Below the pieces are notes generated by a model, which was not told the origin of the DNA, searched no databases, and saw only the letters and a program-made list of their open reading frames with translations. This document shows, piece by piece, positions 1 to 7,172 of a DNA stretch of 64,000 nucleotides; within the stretch, counting starts at the first letter, position 1, and each line of letters starts with the position of its first letter. The position numbers and the translations under genes were made by a program. Location: the NCBI GenBank assembly GCA_910588905.1, contig CAJURZ010000010.1:13996-77995 (forward strand), read 5' to 3'. This DNA comes from an uncultured Eggerthellaceae bacterium. GTDB lineage: Bacteria > Actinomycetota > Coriobacteriia > Coriobacteriales > Eggerthellaceae.

Positions 1-861
1 GATGATGCAAGCCACCTCATCCAGACTCACGTTCGCCCGGTCGCAAGCCATTCGCGCTGCCTCCACGATGGCAGAGGTGGCGAACTTGAAGACGCGCTGG
101 CCGTTCATGCGGATGGTACGGGTGGGCTGCGCGAATCCGAGCGACTCCCCCTCCGCATCCTGCAAGGGGATATCCATGATCTCGCTCGCGCTCTGGGAAG
201 CGCAGCCGTCCCCGAAGGGGAAGGCATCCATGGCATAATCAGCATCCATTGTCAGGCAGAGGGTCTCATCGTCGGTGTTCTTGAGGAAGCTGCTCAGGAT
301 GCCGGGAGCCGCTTCATCCCATTCCAACACCACCGCCCCAGCGCCATCACCGAAGAGCACGCAGGTGGAACGGTCTTCCCAATCTGTGACACGAGAGAGG
401 CGCTCAGCCCCCACGACAAGGGCCCGGCGCAGCGGATTGCGTCGCACCCGCCCCGCCCCAGCAGCATCCGAGGCCACCGATGCCTCTATGAGGGAGGCTG
501 CCACCTCGATACCGTAGATGCAGCCCGCACAGGCAGCGTTCAGGTCGAAGGCTATGGCGTTCTGAAGCCCTAAGCGCGCCTTCAGCAACGCTGCTTGGGA
601 AGGCACGATGACATCCCCTGAGATGGTCATGCAGATGAGGAGGTCTATGTCCTCAGGGGCCACCTTCGCCATGGCCAGAGCCCCTTCGCATGCCTCGGTT
701 CCCAAGTCAGTGCAGGATTCCTCTAAAGCGATGCGCCGCTCGTGGATCCCCGTGCGCTCCACGATCCATTCGTCGCTGGTATCCACGATCTTCGCCAGAT
801 CATCATTGGTAACCGTGTGGGCGGGGAGCGCCTTGGCGCTACCGGATATCTTGCATCCCAT
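1..861 (-). CDS. fabH: 3-oxoacyl-ACP synthase III (FabH), C-terminus cut by window edge
   Basis: FabH condenses an acyl-CoA with malonyl-ACP to start fatty-acid synthesis in the cytosol. The 287 visible residues begin MGCKISGSAKALP and carry the family hallmark TSDEWIVERTGIHERR near residue 30 and the catalytic-cysteine region LNAACAGC near residue 112. The reading stops after DEVACII, just where the family has its PHQAN motif, so the active-site Asn and about 40 residues lie beyond the left edge. The start at 861 is chosen because AAGGAG sits five bases upstream; an ATG at 866 is out of frame. It is divergent from the Fe-S genes, separated by about 150 bases. Seen: motifs and RBS. Known: family role. 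Assignment is firm. Confidence 0.93.
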   Translation of the reverse strand, partial: MGCKISGSAKALPAHTVTNDDLAKIVDTSDEWIVERTGIHERRIALEESCTDLGTEACEGALAMAKVAPEDIDLLICMTISGDVIVPSQAALLKARLGLQNAIAFDLNAACAGCIYGIEVAASLIEASVASDAAGAGRVRRNPLRRALVVGAERLSRVTDWEDRSTCVLFGDGAGAVVLEWDEAAPGILSSFLKNTDDETLCLTMDADYAMDAFPFGDGCASQSASEIMDIPLQDAEGESLGFAQPTRTIRMNGQRVFKFATSAIVEAARMACDRANVSLDEVACII

Positions 862-1009
862 GCCATCTCCTTGGTCTTTCGGGTAAGCAAGATGATAACC
901 GTTTTATCACTGCTTGTTCCCGCTGGCTTCCCGGCAGGTTCGCATGCTACTATGGCGCGCGAAAGAGGATGCAGCATAGATGCTGCCATAGATACGAGGA
1001 GATACCCTT

Positions 1010-1786
1010 ATGTTAGAGATCAAAGACCTCGTCTTCGAAGTGCCGCTGGAGAATGATCCCAGCAAGAAGAAGCGCATCATCGACGGACTGTCACTCACCG
1101 TCGCCGATGACCGCTTCACGGTGATCACCGGCCCGAACGGCGGCGGCAAGTCCACCCTGGCCAAGCTCATCATGGGCATGGAGCAGCCCACCAGCGGATC
1201 GATCACCTTCGACGGCGTAGACGTCACGCACCTGCCCATAACCGAACGCGCTCGTCTGGGCATCGGCTACGGCTTTCAGCAACCAGCCCGCTTCAAGGGC
1301 ATGACCGTCAAGAAGCTGCTCGACATCGCTGCGGGCAAGAAGCTACCCATGCTCTCCTGCAACGAGTATCTGTCGAAGGTTGGTCTATGCTCAGCCAGCT
1401 ACCTTACCCGAGAAGTGGACAAGTCCCTCTCCGGCGGCGAGGTCAAGCGCATCGAGATAGCCACCATCCTGGCACGCGATCCGAAACTGGCCATCTATGA
1501 CGAGCCGGAAGCGGGCATCGATCTATGGAGCTTCGATAGGCTGACCGAGACGTTCCGGGATATCCACGAGGCCCGGGAAGGCCATTCCATCGTCATCATC
1601 TCCCATCAGGAGCGCATCATCCAACTGGCTGATGAGGTAGTGGTGCTGCAGAATGGCAAGATCGTGCGCACCGGCACTCCAGAAGACCTCATGCCAGACC
1701 TGGGTTTCGCCAGCAAGGGCATCAACGGCTGTGTGCTCTCAGAGCCGCTGGAGCTGCATTTGACCGATATCCCCACTACCTGCTAG
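1010..1786 (+). CDS. sufC: SufC/SmsC-type Fe-S cluster assembly ATPase
   Basis: ABC-type ATPase without membrane domain that drives Fe-S cluster assembly on its SufB partner in the cytosol. At 258 residues it has the usual SufC length. Walker A is GPNGGGKST (about 41-49), the Q-loop is GYGFQQPARFKG, the signature is LSGGEVKR, and Walker B is LAIYDEPEAGID, where the EAGID ending is typical of SufC rather than of transporter ATPases; the H-loop is IISHQ. AGGAGA lies seven bases before the ATG. A TACTAT at 948-953 may be the -10 box, but no good -35 is visible. The next gene follows after nine bases and its RBS overlaps this stop codon, so both are one operon. Confidence in family is high; the name SmsC would depend on phylogeny. 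Confidence 0.93.
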   Translation: MLEIKDLVFEVPLENDPSKKKRIIDGLSLTVADDRFTVITGPNGGGKSTLAKLIMGMEQPTSGSITFDGVDVTHLPITERARLGIGYGFQQPARFKGMTVKKLLDIAAGKKLPMLSCNEYLSKVGLCSASYLTREVDKSLSGGEVKRIEIATILARDPKLAIYDEPEAGIDLWSFDRLTETFRDIHEAREGHSIVIISHQERIIQLADEVVVLQNGKIVRTGTPEDLMPDLGFASKGINGCVLSEPLELHLTDIPTTC

Positions 1787-1795
1787 GAGAACATC

Positions 1796-2725
1796 ATGGC
1801 TGAGAACCTCACTCCGATCGATGCCGATCTGCTGGCAGAGATCGCTAACATCCATGGCATGCCGAAAGGCGCCTTCAATATCCGCAAAGACGGCCAATTG
1901 GTAGAGCGCAACTCCAGTGCCAACATAGAGATAGCCACCAAGACGGATCATCCTGGGATAGACATCCACATCAAGCCGGGCACCAAGGGCGAGACCGTGT
2001 TCATCCCGGTCATCGTCACGGAATCGGGTCTGAAAGACGTGGTGTACAACACCTTCTACATCGGTGAAGACTGCGACGTGAACATCATCGCCGGATGCGG
2101 CATCCATAACTCCAGCCACGCCGCTTCCGAGCATGACGGCATCCACACCTTCTATTGCGGCAAGAACTCCCACGTCAAGTATGTAGAGAAGCACTATGGC
2201 GAAGGCGAGGGTACGGGAGAGCGCATCCTGAACCCCGTTACCAATGTGGTCATGGAAGAGGGCTCCTCCTGTGAGATGGAGCTGGTGCAGCTGCGCGGCG
2301 TCACCTCAACGGTGCGTGATACCAACGCTGAGCTGGGAGCCGGTGCCAAGCTGGTGCTCACCGAGAAGCTGCTCACTCACGATGACCAGACAGCCACTTC
2401 CAACATGAAGGTAGAGCTCAAGGGAGAAGATGCCAGCGTGCAGGTGATATCCCGCTCTGTGGCCCAAGACCGCTCCGAGCAGGTATTCAACCCGCTGGTC
2501 ATCGGTGAATCCAAGTGCCGAGGCCATGTGCAGTGTGACGCCATCATCATGGGTGATGCGAAGGTGACGGCCATTCCAGGCATCGAGGCAGCCTCCGAAG
2601 ATGCCATGCTGGTCCATGAGGCGGCCATCGGCAAGATAGCAGGAGACCAGATCGTGAAGCTGATGACGCTCGGGCTCACCGAAGAGGAAGCCGAGCAGGA
2701 GATCCTGGAAGACTTCCTGAACTAA
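1796..2725 (+). CDS. SufB/SufD-family scaffold, short (SmsB-like)
   Basis: Scaffold partner of the upstream SufC-like ATPase. The 309-residue protein matches the SufBD core (a beta-helix family), with NTFYIGEDCDVNIIAGCGIHN, HYGEGEGTGERI and a C-terminal DAMLVHEAAIGKIAGDQI, the last being the conserved HEA.IGKI.. region of SufB/SufD. It is much shorter than SufB (about 470) or SufD (about 420) of full SUF operons, and no sufD, sufS or sufU follows. Archaea and many anaerobes have just such a SufC-SufB pair, described as the minimal SMS system. AGGAG lies six bases before the ATG. A 13-bp hairpin follows the stop codon at once. Family certain; cysteine source and partners cannot be told from this window. 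Confidence 0.88.
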   Translation: MAENLTPIDADLLAEIANIHGMPKGAFNIRKDGQLVERNSSANIEIATKTDHPGIDIHIKPGTKGETVFIPVIVTESGLKDVVYNTFYIGEDCDVNIIAGCGIHNSSHAASEHDGIHTFYCGKNSHVKYVEKHYGEGEGTGERILNPVTNVVMEEGSSCEMELVQLRGVTSTVRDTNAELGAGAKLVLTEKLLTHDDQTATSNMKVELKGEDASVQVISRSVAQDRSEQVFNPLVIGESKCRGHVQCDAIIMGDAKVTAIPGIEAASEDAMLVHEAAIGKIAGDQIVKLMTLGLTEEEAEQEILEDFLN

Positions 2726-2729
2726 TTCT

Positions 2730-2759
2730 CTGTCCTCGGCGCGCAAGCGCCGAGGACAG
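2730..2759 (+). terminator. Perfect 13-bp hairpin after the Fe-S operon
   Basis: CTGTCCTCGGCGC, a GCAA tetraloop, then the exact complement. It begins four bases after the stop codon of the SufB-like gene. No T tract follows on the plus strand (CCCCAAAAA instead), so it may terminate weakly or protect the 3' end of the mRNA. Confidence 0.6.
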
Positions 2760-2841
2760 CCCCAAAAACCAAGAGCATATCCAACGAACGCACATTAGAG
2801 GGGGAATACTTTTAGCGCTTAAGCGCCAAAAGAGGAGATGA

Positions 2842-2916
2842 TGGTGCCCCCAACGGGAATCGAACCCGTATTTCAGCCTTGAAAGGGCCGCGTCCTAACC
2901 GTTAGACTATGGGGAC
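2842..2916 (-). tRNA. tRNA-Glu (anticodon TTC)
   Basis: The minus strand folds as a tRNA: acceptor GTCCCCA pairs with TGGGGGC, the T loop has GGTTCGATTCC, and the anticodon stem GGCCC/GGGCT-type arm frames the loop CTTTCAA with anticodon TTC. The 3' CCA is encoded. Length 75 with CCA. Confidence 0.95.
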
Positions 2917-2919
2917 GAG

Positions 2920-3190
2920 AAAGCCGTCAAACACACAGCTGTGACATTATGCCAAAGCGTTCATCAGGTTGCAAGGAGCAATCTTCTCGCGGGGATTCTT
3001 CACCGGGAGTGTAAATAGCTGATTACGATCCCTCTCTCAAAGCTTTATGATTATATAGGAACATATCTATTAGTAGACTAGTATTCTTTTACCTTGCTTG
3101 TTATATTTTCGCTGTTCCTAGGCTCGTTCCATTCGAACAGATTCGGTGGAAAGGCAGCGAGTCTAGGAACTGTTCGCTCTAGGATCCCTT
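2920..3190. other. AT-rich intergenic stretch with nested inverted repeat
   Basis: No gene is seen. From about 3020 to 3115 the base composition drops to clearly AT-rich, unlike the surroundings. An inverted repeat GTTCCTAGGCTCG (3114-3126) and CGAGTCTAGGAAC (3158-3170) has one mismatch and encloses a second one, TTCCA/TGGAA (3127-3131 and 3147-3151). A run of five Ts follows at about 3188 on the plus strand. It could be a small RNA or a regulatory site for the flanking glycosyltransferase gene; nothing decides this. Confidence 0.4.
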
Positions 3191-3193
3191 TTT

Positions 3194-4207
3194 CTACTTG
3201 CCAGCCCTCGCATTGAAATAGGCTCCGTAAACTGCTATCTCCCACTGCTTCCGGTTATTCTTCGCTACGGTATCCAACACCAAGCCCACCGTCAGAGCGA
3301 GGGCCCCGCAGAGCACCAGTGCCACCGCCAAGAGAGCCGTGGGGAACCGCTCCACCAGATGGGTGACTGAGAACTCTACGATGACAGGGATGCCGCAGAT
3401 GAGCCCCAGTATCAAGAAGATCAAAGCCAACCAGCCGAAGAATGCCATAGGCCGATAGTCTTTGAATAACGAGGCGATGGCCATGAGCACCAACGCACCA
3501 TCCTGGAATGTGGAGAGCTTCGATTCGCTCCCCTCGGGCCGATCCCGGTAGACGATAGGCACATCCAGGATGCGCCAACGCTTGTCCACCGCATGAATGG
3601 AGAGCTCTGTCTCTATCTGGAACCCTGATGACAACACAGGCATGGTCTTCACGAAGACCCGGGTGAACGCACGATACCCCGTCATGACATCTTCGAAGGC
3701 ATAACCATAGATGACCTTGATGAGCCACCGGACCAAGTTGTTCCCAAAGCCATGGAAGGCACGGTCGTTCTCTTCGCCGTAGGTGCCGTTGGAGAGGCGG
3801 TCTCCCACCGTCATATCTGCTTTGTCTTGAGCCAAAGGCCGGATGAGATCCGCTGCGGCTTCGGCGGGGTAGGTATCATCTCCGTCTACCATCACGTAGT
3901 AGTCTGCATCTATCTCGCGGAACATCTGCCGGACCACGTTGCCTTTCCCCTGACGAGGCTCCATGCGAACACAGGCCCCATGCTCTGCTGCGATCTTCGC
4001 CGTATCATCAGAGGAGTTGTTGTCATAGACGTAAATGGCAGCCTCCGGCAGGGATGCCTTGAAGTCATCCACTACCTTGCCCACGGTCAGAGCCTCGTTA
4101 TAACAAGGGATGAGCACCGCAACGCCTCTCCCCCGACAGGCGGCCTCTACCATTTCTAGGCCAGTATCTGCACGCAAAGACGGTTTCTCAGCCATCATCC
4201 ATCCCAT
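3194..4207 (-). CDS. Family 2 glycosyltransferase with two C-terminal membrane helices
   Basis: GT2 enzyme resembling polyprenyl-phosphate or lipid glycosyltransferases of the dolichol-P-mannose synthase/GtrB type. The fold starts with AVLIPCYNEALTVGKVV (about 31-47), the donor-binding site has YVYDNNSSDDT, and MVDGDDTYP carries the DxD-like metal site. FEDVMTGYRAF and IETELSIHA complete the family pattern. Two hydrophobic segments near residues 255-280 and 288-312 anchor the C-terminus. Length 337. In-frame starts lie at 4207, 4198 and 4195; none has a strong RBS, so the N-terminus is uncertain. It is divergent from a GT28-family glycosyltransferase, suggesting a glycolipid or cell-envelope polymer pathway. 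The acceptor cannot be read from sequence. Confidence 0.85.
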   Translation of the reverse strand: MGWMMAEKPSLRADTGLEMVEAACRGRGVAVLIPCYNEALTVGKVVDDFKASLPEAAIYVYDNNSSDDTAKIAAEHGACVRMEPRQGKGNVVRQMFREIDADYYVMVDGDDTYPAEAAADLIRPLAQDKADMTVGDRLSNGTYGEENDRAFHGFGNNLVRWLIKVIYGYAFEDVMTGYRAFTRVFVKTMPVLSSGFQIETELSIHAVDKRWRILDVPIVYRDRPEGSESKLSTFQDGALVLMAIASLFKDYRPMAFFGWLALIFLILGLICGIPVIVEFSVTHLVERFPTALLAVALVLCGALALTVGLVLDTVAKNNRKQWEIAVYGAYFNARAGK

Positions 4208-4251
4208 CCATGGTTATTGTGTAACGCCCAAGACATCTAGGGCATAGCCAT

Positions 4252-4280
4252 GGATTCATTCTAAACAAATAGGCTATGAT
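4252..4280 (+). promoter_or_regulatory. Possible promoter, leaderless start for the GT28 gene
   Basis: TATGAT at 4275-4280 fits a -10 box and lies only eight bases before the in-frame ATG at 4288, with no Shine-Dalgarno between. The expected start of transcription would fall at or next to that ATG. The -35 region (near 4252) is poor, so this is tentative. Confidence 0.35.
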
Positions 4281-4287
4281 TTATGGC

Positions 4288-5601
4288 ATGAATGCAGAGA
4301 TAGATAGCCCGACCGGCCTTGCGAAGGCGGATGACATTCCTGCAGAGCCCTTAGCAGCGTCCACCAAACCGCTGAAGGTGCTCATCGTCCATGCCTCAGT
4401 GGGATCAGGCCACCGCTCTGCCGCCTACGCCATTGCTGATGCGTTCAAGATCATAGATGCCGAAGGAGGCGACGACGGGCGTCCCATCCATACGGAAGTG
4501 CTGGATATCCTGGAGTTCGGGCGCATCGTCTTCAACGGCGATAATACGGCCTCCATGTTCACCGGTGTCACCCGTCCCTACTATGACCTGACTTGGCGCT
4601 ACACGCTCACCGGCAGACTGCTCTGGGCCGGAGGCACCATCTGGGCACGCATCATGTATCCGAAGTTCGTGGAATACGTGAATCAAGAGAAGCCCGATGC
4701 CATCATCTGCACCCATATCACAGCAGCGAATGTAGCGGTCAGCGCCCGCATGATCCTGCGCGAGGCATTCCCCATCATCTGCGTACCCACTGATTATGAG
4801 GTGGAGGGTCTGTGGCCGCATCTGCATACGGATATCTTCTGTGTCGCCAACGAGCATATGGCGGAAACGCTGCGCCCACGAAAGGTGCCCGAGAAGCGCA
4901 TCTGCGTAACGGGCATCCCCGCTGCCCCTGACTTCGCTCGGGAATACGACCGCGAAGCCACACGCACAGAGCTCGGGCTCCCCCAAGATAAGCAAGTGGT
5001 GCTCTTCTTGGCAGGGGCTACGCTGCCGCGGCCCTACATCCATTTCCGCCGCGCCACCGATGAGCTGCTCCCCTTCATGCATCGCTTCAAGGAGATGCAT
5101 TTCGTCATCGTAGCGGGCAAGGACGCTGATTACGAGGCAAAGCTCAAACGGCTCGTAAAAGACCACGGTCTCTCGAACGTGACCGTGCTGGGCTACGTCA
5201 ACGGCATGGCAGCCCTCATGAGCGCCTCTGATCTCATCGTCTGCAAGTCAGGAGGCCTCACCACCACCGAGTGCCTTTGCGTAGATGTGCCCATGATCTT
5301 GCTGGGACGTGCCTATGGCCAGGAGAAGGCCAATGTGTCCATGTTGACCTCAACAGGAGCAGCCTTCCACGTGACCACCACCCGAGAGCTTTATGATCTG
5401 CTGCTGCAGATAGAAGCCCATCCCCAGATGACCGAAGCGATCAAGTACAACGCAGAGCTCATCCGTCGCCCCGATGCGGCCATGGAGATAGCGAAGGCCG
5501 CGCTGGCCACCATCCATGGCATACCGCAAGCCGATGAGAGCTTGTATCGAAAGCATTTCCTGCACTTCTATTGGGGCAGGAAGCCCGCCCACACCCGCTA
5601 G
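4288..5601 (+). CDS. GT28-family processive glycosyltransferase (MGDG synthase/UgtP type)
   Basis: Glycosyltransferase related to plant monogalactosyldiacylglycerol synthase and Bacillus UgtP, which move sugar from UDP-sugar to diacylglycerol at the inner face of the membrane. The N-terminal domain begins KVLIVHASVGSGHRSAAYAI, the family's acceptor-side motif, and the C-terminal domain has VTVLGYVNGMAALMSASDL and CKSGGLTTTECLC, the nucleotide-sugar binding region. Length 437 from ATG 4288; an in-frame ATG at 4276 overlaps a probable -10 box, so 4288 is preferred although no RBS precedes it. No transmembrane helix is evident. The neighbouring divergent GT2 could extend the same glycolipid. Family firm, substrate inferred. 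Confidence 0.85.
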   Translation: MNAEIDSPTGLAKADDIPAEPLAASTKPLKVLIVHASVGSGHRSAAYAIADAFKIIDAEGGDDGRPIHTEVLDILEFGRIVFNGDNTASMFTGVTRPYYDLTWRYTLTGRLLWAGGTIWARIMYPKFVEYVNQEKPDAIICTHITAANVAVSARMILREAFPIICVPTDYEVEGLWPHLHTDIFCVANEHMAETLRPRKVPEKRICVTGIPAAPDFAREYDREATRTELGLPQDKQVVLFLAGATLPRPYIHFRRATDELLPFMHRFKEMHFVIVAGKDADYEAKLKRLVKDHGLSNVTVLGYVNGMAALMSASDLIVCKSGGLTTTECLCVDVPMILLGRAYGQEKANVSMLTSTGAAFHVTTTRELYDLLLQIEAHPQMTEAIKYNAELIRRPDAAMEIAKAALATIHGIPQADESLYRKHFLHFYWGRKPAHTR

Positions 5602-5612
5602 GGCGTCCCCTT

Positions 5613-5680
5613 TCGGATCGGCCCCTACGAGTAGTACTGCGCTCTCTGTTCTCGTAGGGGCCGAACGCGTTCAGCCCCCA
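5613..5680. repeat. REP-like palindrome pair (GTAGGGGCCGA family), inverted
   Basis: GGCCCCTACGAG (5620-5631) and CTCGTAGGGGCC (5651-5662) form a perfect 12-bp inverted repeat; each contains the unit GTAGGGGCCGA seen at 21640, 40428 and 60322-60557. It lies between the GT28 gene and the terminator of the convergent rplT operon. Confidence 0.7.
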
Positions 5681-5724
5681 TTGCGCATGGTCTTCACGCA
5701 ATGCACGTTCCGATGTCATCCACG

Positions 5725-5751
5725 AAAAAGGCCCCGCCGAAGCGGAGCCTT
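5725..5751 (-). terminator. Intrinsic terminator of infC-rpmI-rplT
   Basis: On the minus strand AAGGCTCCGC, a TTCG tetraloop and GCGGGGCCTT form a 10-bp stem with one G-T pair, ending in five Ts. It lies 29 bases after the rplT stop codon. Confidence 0.9.
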
Positions 5752-5779
5752 CCAACAACTGTTATTCGTGCCACGAACC

Positions 5780-6133
5780 TTAGAGTGCAGCCTTCGCCAC
5801 CTCTGCCACCGCGGCGAACGCCTCTGGGTCAGATACTGCCATATCAGCCAGCACCTTGCGGTCTAACTCCACCCCAGCCTTCTTGAGACCGTTCATGAAG
5901 ACGGAATAGGACATCCCGTTCAGACGGGCGGCTGCATTGATGCGAGTGATCCAGAGCCTGCGGATGTCGCGCTTCTTATTGCGACGATCCCGGTACTGGT
6001 ACTGCATGGAATGCTGTACCTGCTCCTTCGCTTTGGTGTAATGGCGAGAGCGCGCACCGTAGTAGCCCCTTGCCGCCTTCAGTACCTTACGACGCTTCTT
6101 ACGAGCGCTGACAGAACGCTTCACACGTGCCAT
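5780..6133 (-). CDS. rplT: Ribosomal protein L20
   Basis: Large-subunit protein needed early in 50S assembly, binding 23S rRNA; in other bacteria it also represses its own operon through the mRNA leader. The 117-residue product begins MARVKRSVSARKKRRKVLK and contains ARGYYGARSRHYTKAKEQV and ARINAAARLNGMSYS-type segments, all typical L20. Length is as expected. It is the last gene of infC-rpmI-rplT, 25 bases after rpmI, and is followed by a strong terminator. Confidence 0.98.
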   Translation of the reverse strand: MARVKRSVSARKKRRKVLKAARGYYGARSRHYTKAKEQVQHSMQYQYRDRRNKKRDIRRLWITRINAAARLNGMSYSVFMNGLKKAGVELDRKVLADMAVSDPEAFAAVAEVAKAAL

Positions 6134-6158
6134 GATCTAACTCCTAACCGATAACGGA

Positions 6159-6356
6159 CTAGCGAAGGCCCAGATTGCGGGCCACGACTTTCTCATCAGC
6201 TTTCGCAACCTCGGTCTCGTGACGCATGTTGCGGACGCGCTTGGGGCTCTTCTTCGCCTTGATATGGCTCCTGAAGGCCTTAGCGCGCATGATCTTGCCA
6301 GAACCAGTGACACGGAAACGCTTCGCGGTGCCGCGGTGAGTCTTCATCTTCGGCAT
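6159..6356 (-). CDS. rpmI: Ribosomal protein L35
   Basis: Small 50S protein of 65 residues: MPKMKTHRGTAKRFRVTGSG is the standard L35 N-terminus, followed by a basic helical part with SHIKAKKSPKRVRNMRH. Its start codon abuts the infC stop codon directly (6356/6357), consistent with translational coupling, as in the conserved infC-rpmI-rplT order. Confidence 0.98.
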   Translation of the reverse strand: MPKMKTHRGTAKRFRVTGSGKIMRAKAFRSHIKAKKSPKRVRNMRHETEVAKADEKVVARNLGLR

Positions 6357-6920
6357 TTATTCGTCCTTTCCCTCGGGCTTCTCAGCTTCTTTCTTCTTCT
6401 TCATGTTCTGCGGGAGGGGAGCGATCAGCATGTGCATGTTGCGCCCTTCCATCTTCGGCTGATTCTCGATCACAGCCACGTCCTTGAGGTCATCAGCCAG
6501 ACGCTCGAGGATAGACAGGCCTTGCTCAGGATGGGCCATCTCACGGCCACGGAACATGATGGTGATCTTCACCTTGTTCCCTGCGCTCAAGAAGCGAAGC
6601 ACATGCTTCTTCTTGGTGGTATAGTCACCCACGTCGATCTTCGGCCGGAACTTCATCTCCTTGATCTCGATCTTCGTCTGGTTCTTGCGCGCCTGCTTCG
6701 CCTTGATAGCCTGATCGTATTTGAACTTGCCGTAATCCATGACACGGCAGACCGGCGGCTCAGCATTCGGCGCTATCTCCACCAGATCGAGCCCTGCAGC
6801 ATCGGCGATGCCCTGGGCCTGCTCCAAGCTGAAGACGCCCATCTGATTGCCGTCGTAATCGATCAGCCTGCATTCGCGGACGTTGATCTCGTCGTTGAGC
6901 CTTGGCTCTTGAGCGGCTAT
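6357..6920 (-). CDS. infC: Translation initiation factor IF-3, apparent AUA start
   Basis: IF-3 binds the 30S subunit and proofreads start-codon and initiator tRNA choice. The body reads EPRLNDEINVRECRLIDYDG (N-domain), the linker is lysine-rich, and the C-domain has KVKITIMFRGREMAHPE. A perfect AAGGAGGT ends seven bases before an ATA codon at 6920, which gives 187 residues starting at the position where IF-3 proteins usually start. Reading from ATG 7049 or 6944 instead would put an attenuator hairpin or the Shine-Dalgarno inside the gene. Known: in E. coli infC starts with AUU and IF-3 represses its own mRNA because the start is non-standard. The same feedback is inferred here. Confidence 0.93.
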   Translation of the reverse strand: MAAQEPRLNDEINVRECRLIDYDGNQMGVFSLEQAQGIADAAGLDLVEIAPNAEPPVCRVMDYGKFKYDQAIKAKQARKNQTKIEIKEMKFRPKIDVGDYTTKKKHVLRFLSAGNKVKITIMFRGREMAHPEQGLSILERLADDLKDVAVIENQPKMEGRNMHMLIAPLPQNMKKKKEAEKPEGKDE

Positions 6921-7112
6921 ATCGCCCACCTCCTTCTTGCGCATGAGCGCAATAAAAAAACCCGCAAGCGCATGCGGGCTGTGATGTTGATGTGCATTGC
7001 GAACGAACCCGAAGGCTGTCCGCCACGCTTCGATATTCACAGGACCCATCAGCTGCCATCATACGCCGAAACAGGTGGAAGGGCGCTTCACCCTTCGCTT
7101 GTTCAAAATAGC
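6921..7112 (-). ncRNA. infC operon 5' leader with attenuator (possible L20 leader)
   Basis: About 190 bases lie between the predicted transcription start (near 7112) and the infC start. A terminator-like hairpin sits in its last third. In Firmicutes this leader binds L20 to cause early termination; the arrangement here is the same, but the L20-binding fold was not checked. An in-frame ATG at 7049 is read as a leader accident rather than the infC start. Confidence 0.6.
6954..6980 (-). terminator. Attenuator hairpin upstream of infC
   Basis: On the minus strand CCCGCA, a six-base loop TGCGCT, TGCGGG, then seven Ts. It ends about 34 bases before the infC start codon and would end transcription unless the leader refolds. 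Confidence 0.8.
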
Positions 7113-7118
7113 CTGTGT

Positions 7119-7147
7119 AGTTTAGACGAAGCCTGCACAGATGGCAA
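7119..7147 (-). promoter_or_regulatory. Promoter of the infC operon
   Basis: TTGCCA (7147-7142), exactly 17 bases, TAAACT (7124-7119): a good sigma-70-type promoter placed correctly for the leader. Confidence 0.75.
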
Positions 7148-7172
7148 GCACCTCGCTAGCAACGCGGAGATC

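Noticed and set aside
6921..7049. N-terminal extension of IF-3 starting at ATG 7049
   Set aside because: It would translate through the attenuator hairpin and the Shine-Dalgarno, and no IF-3 has such an extension.
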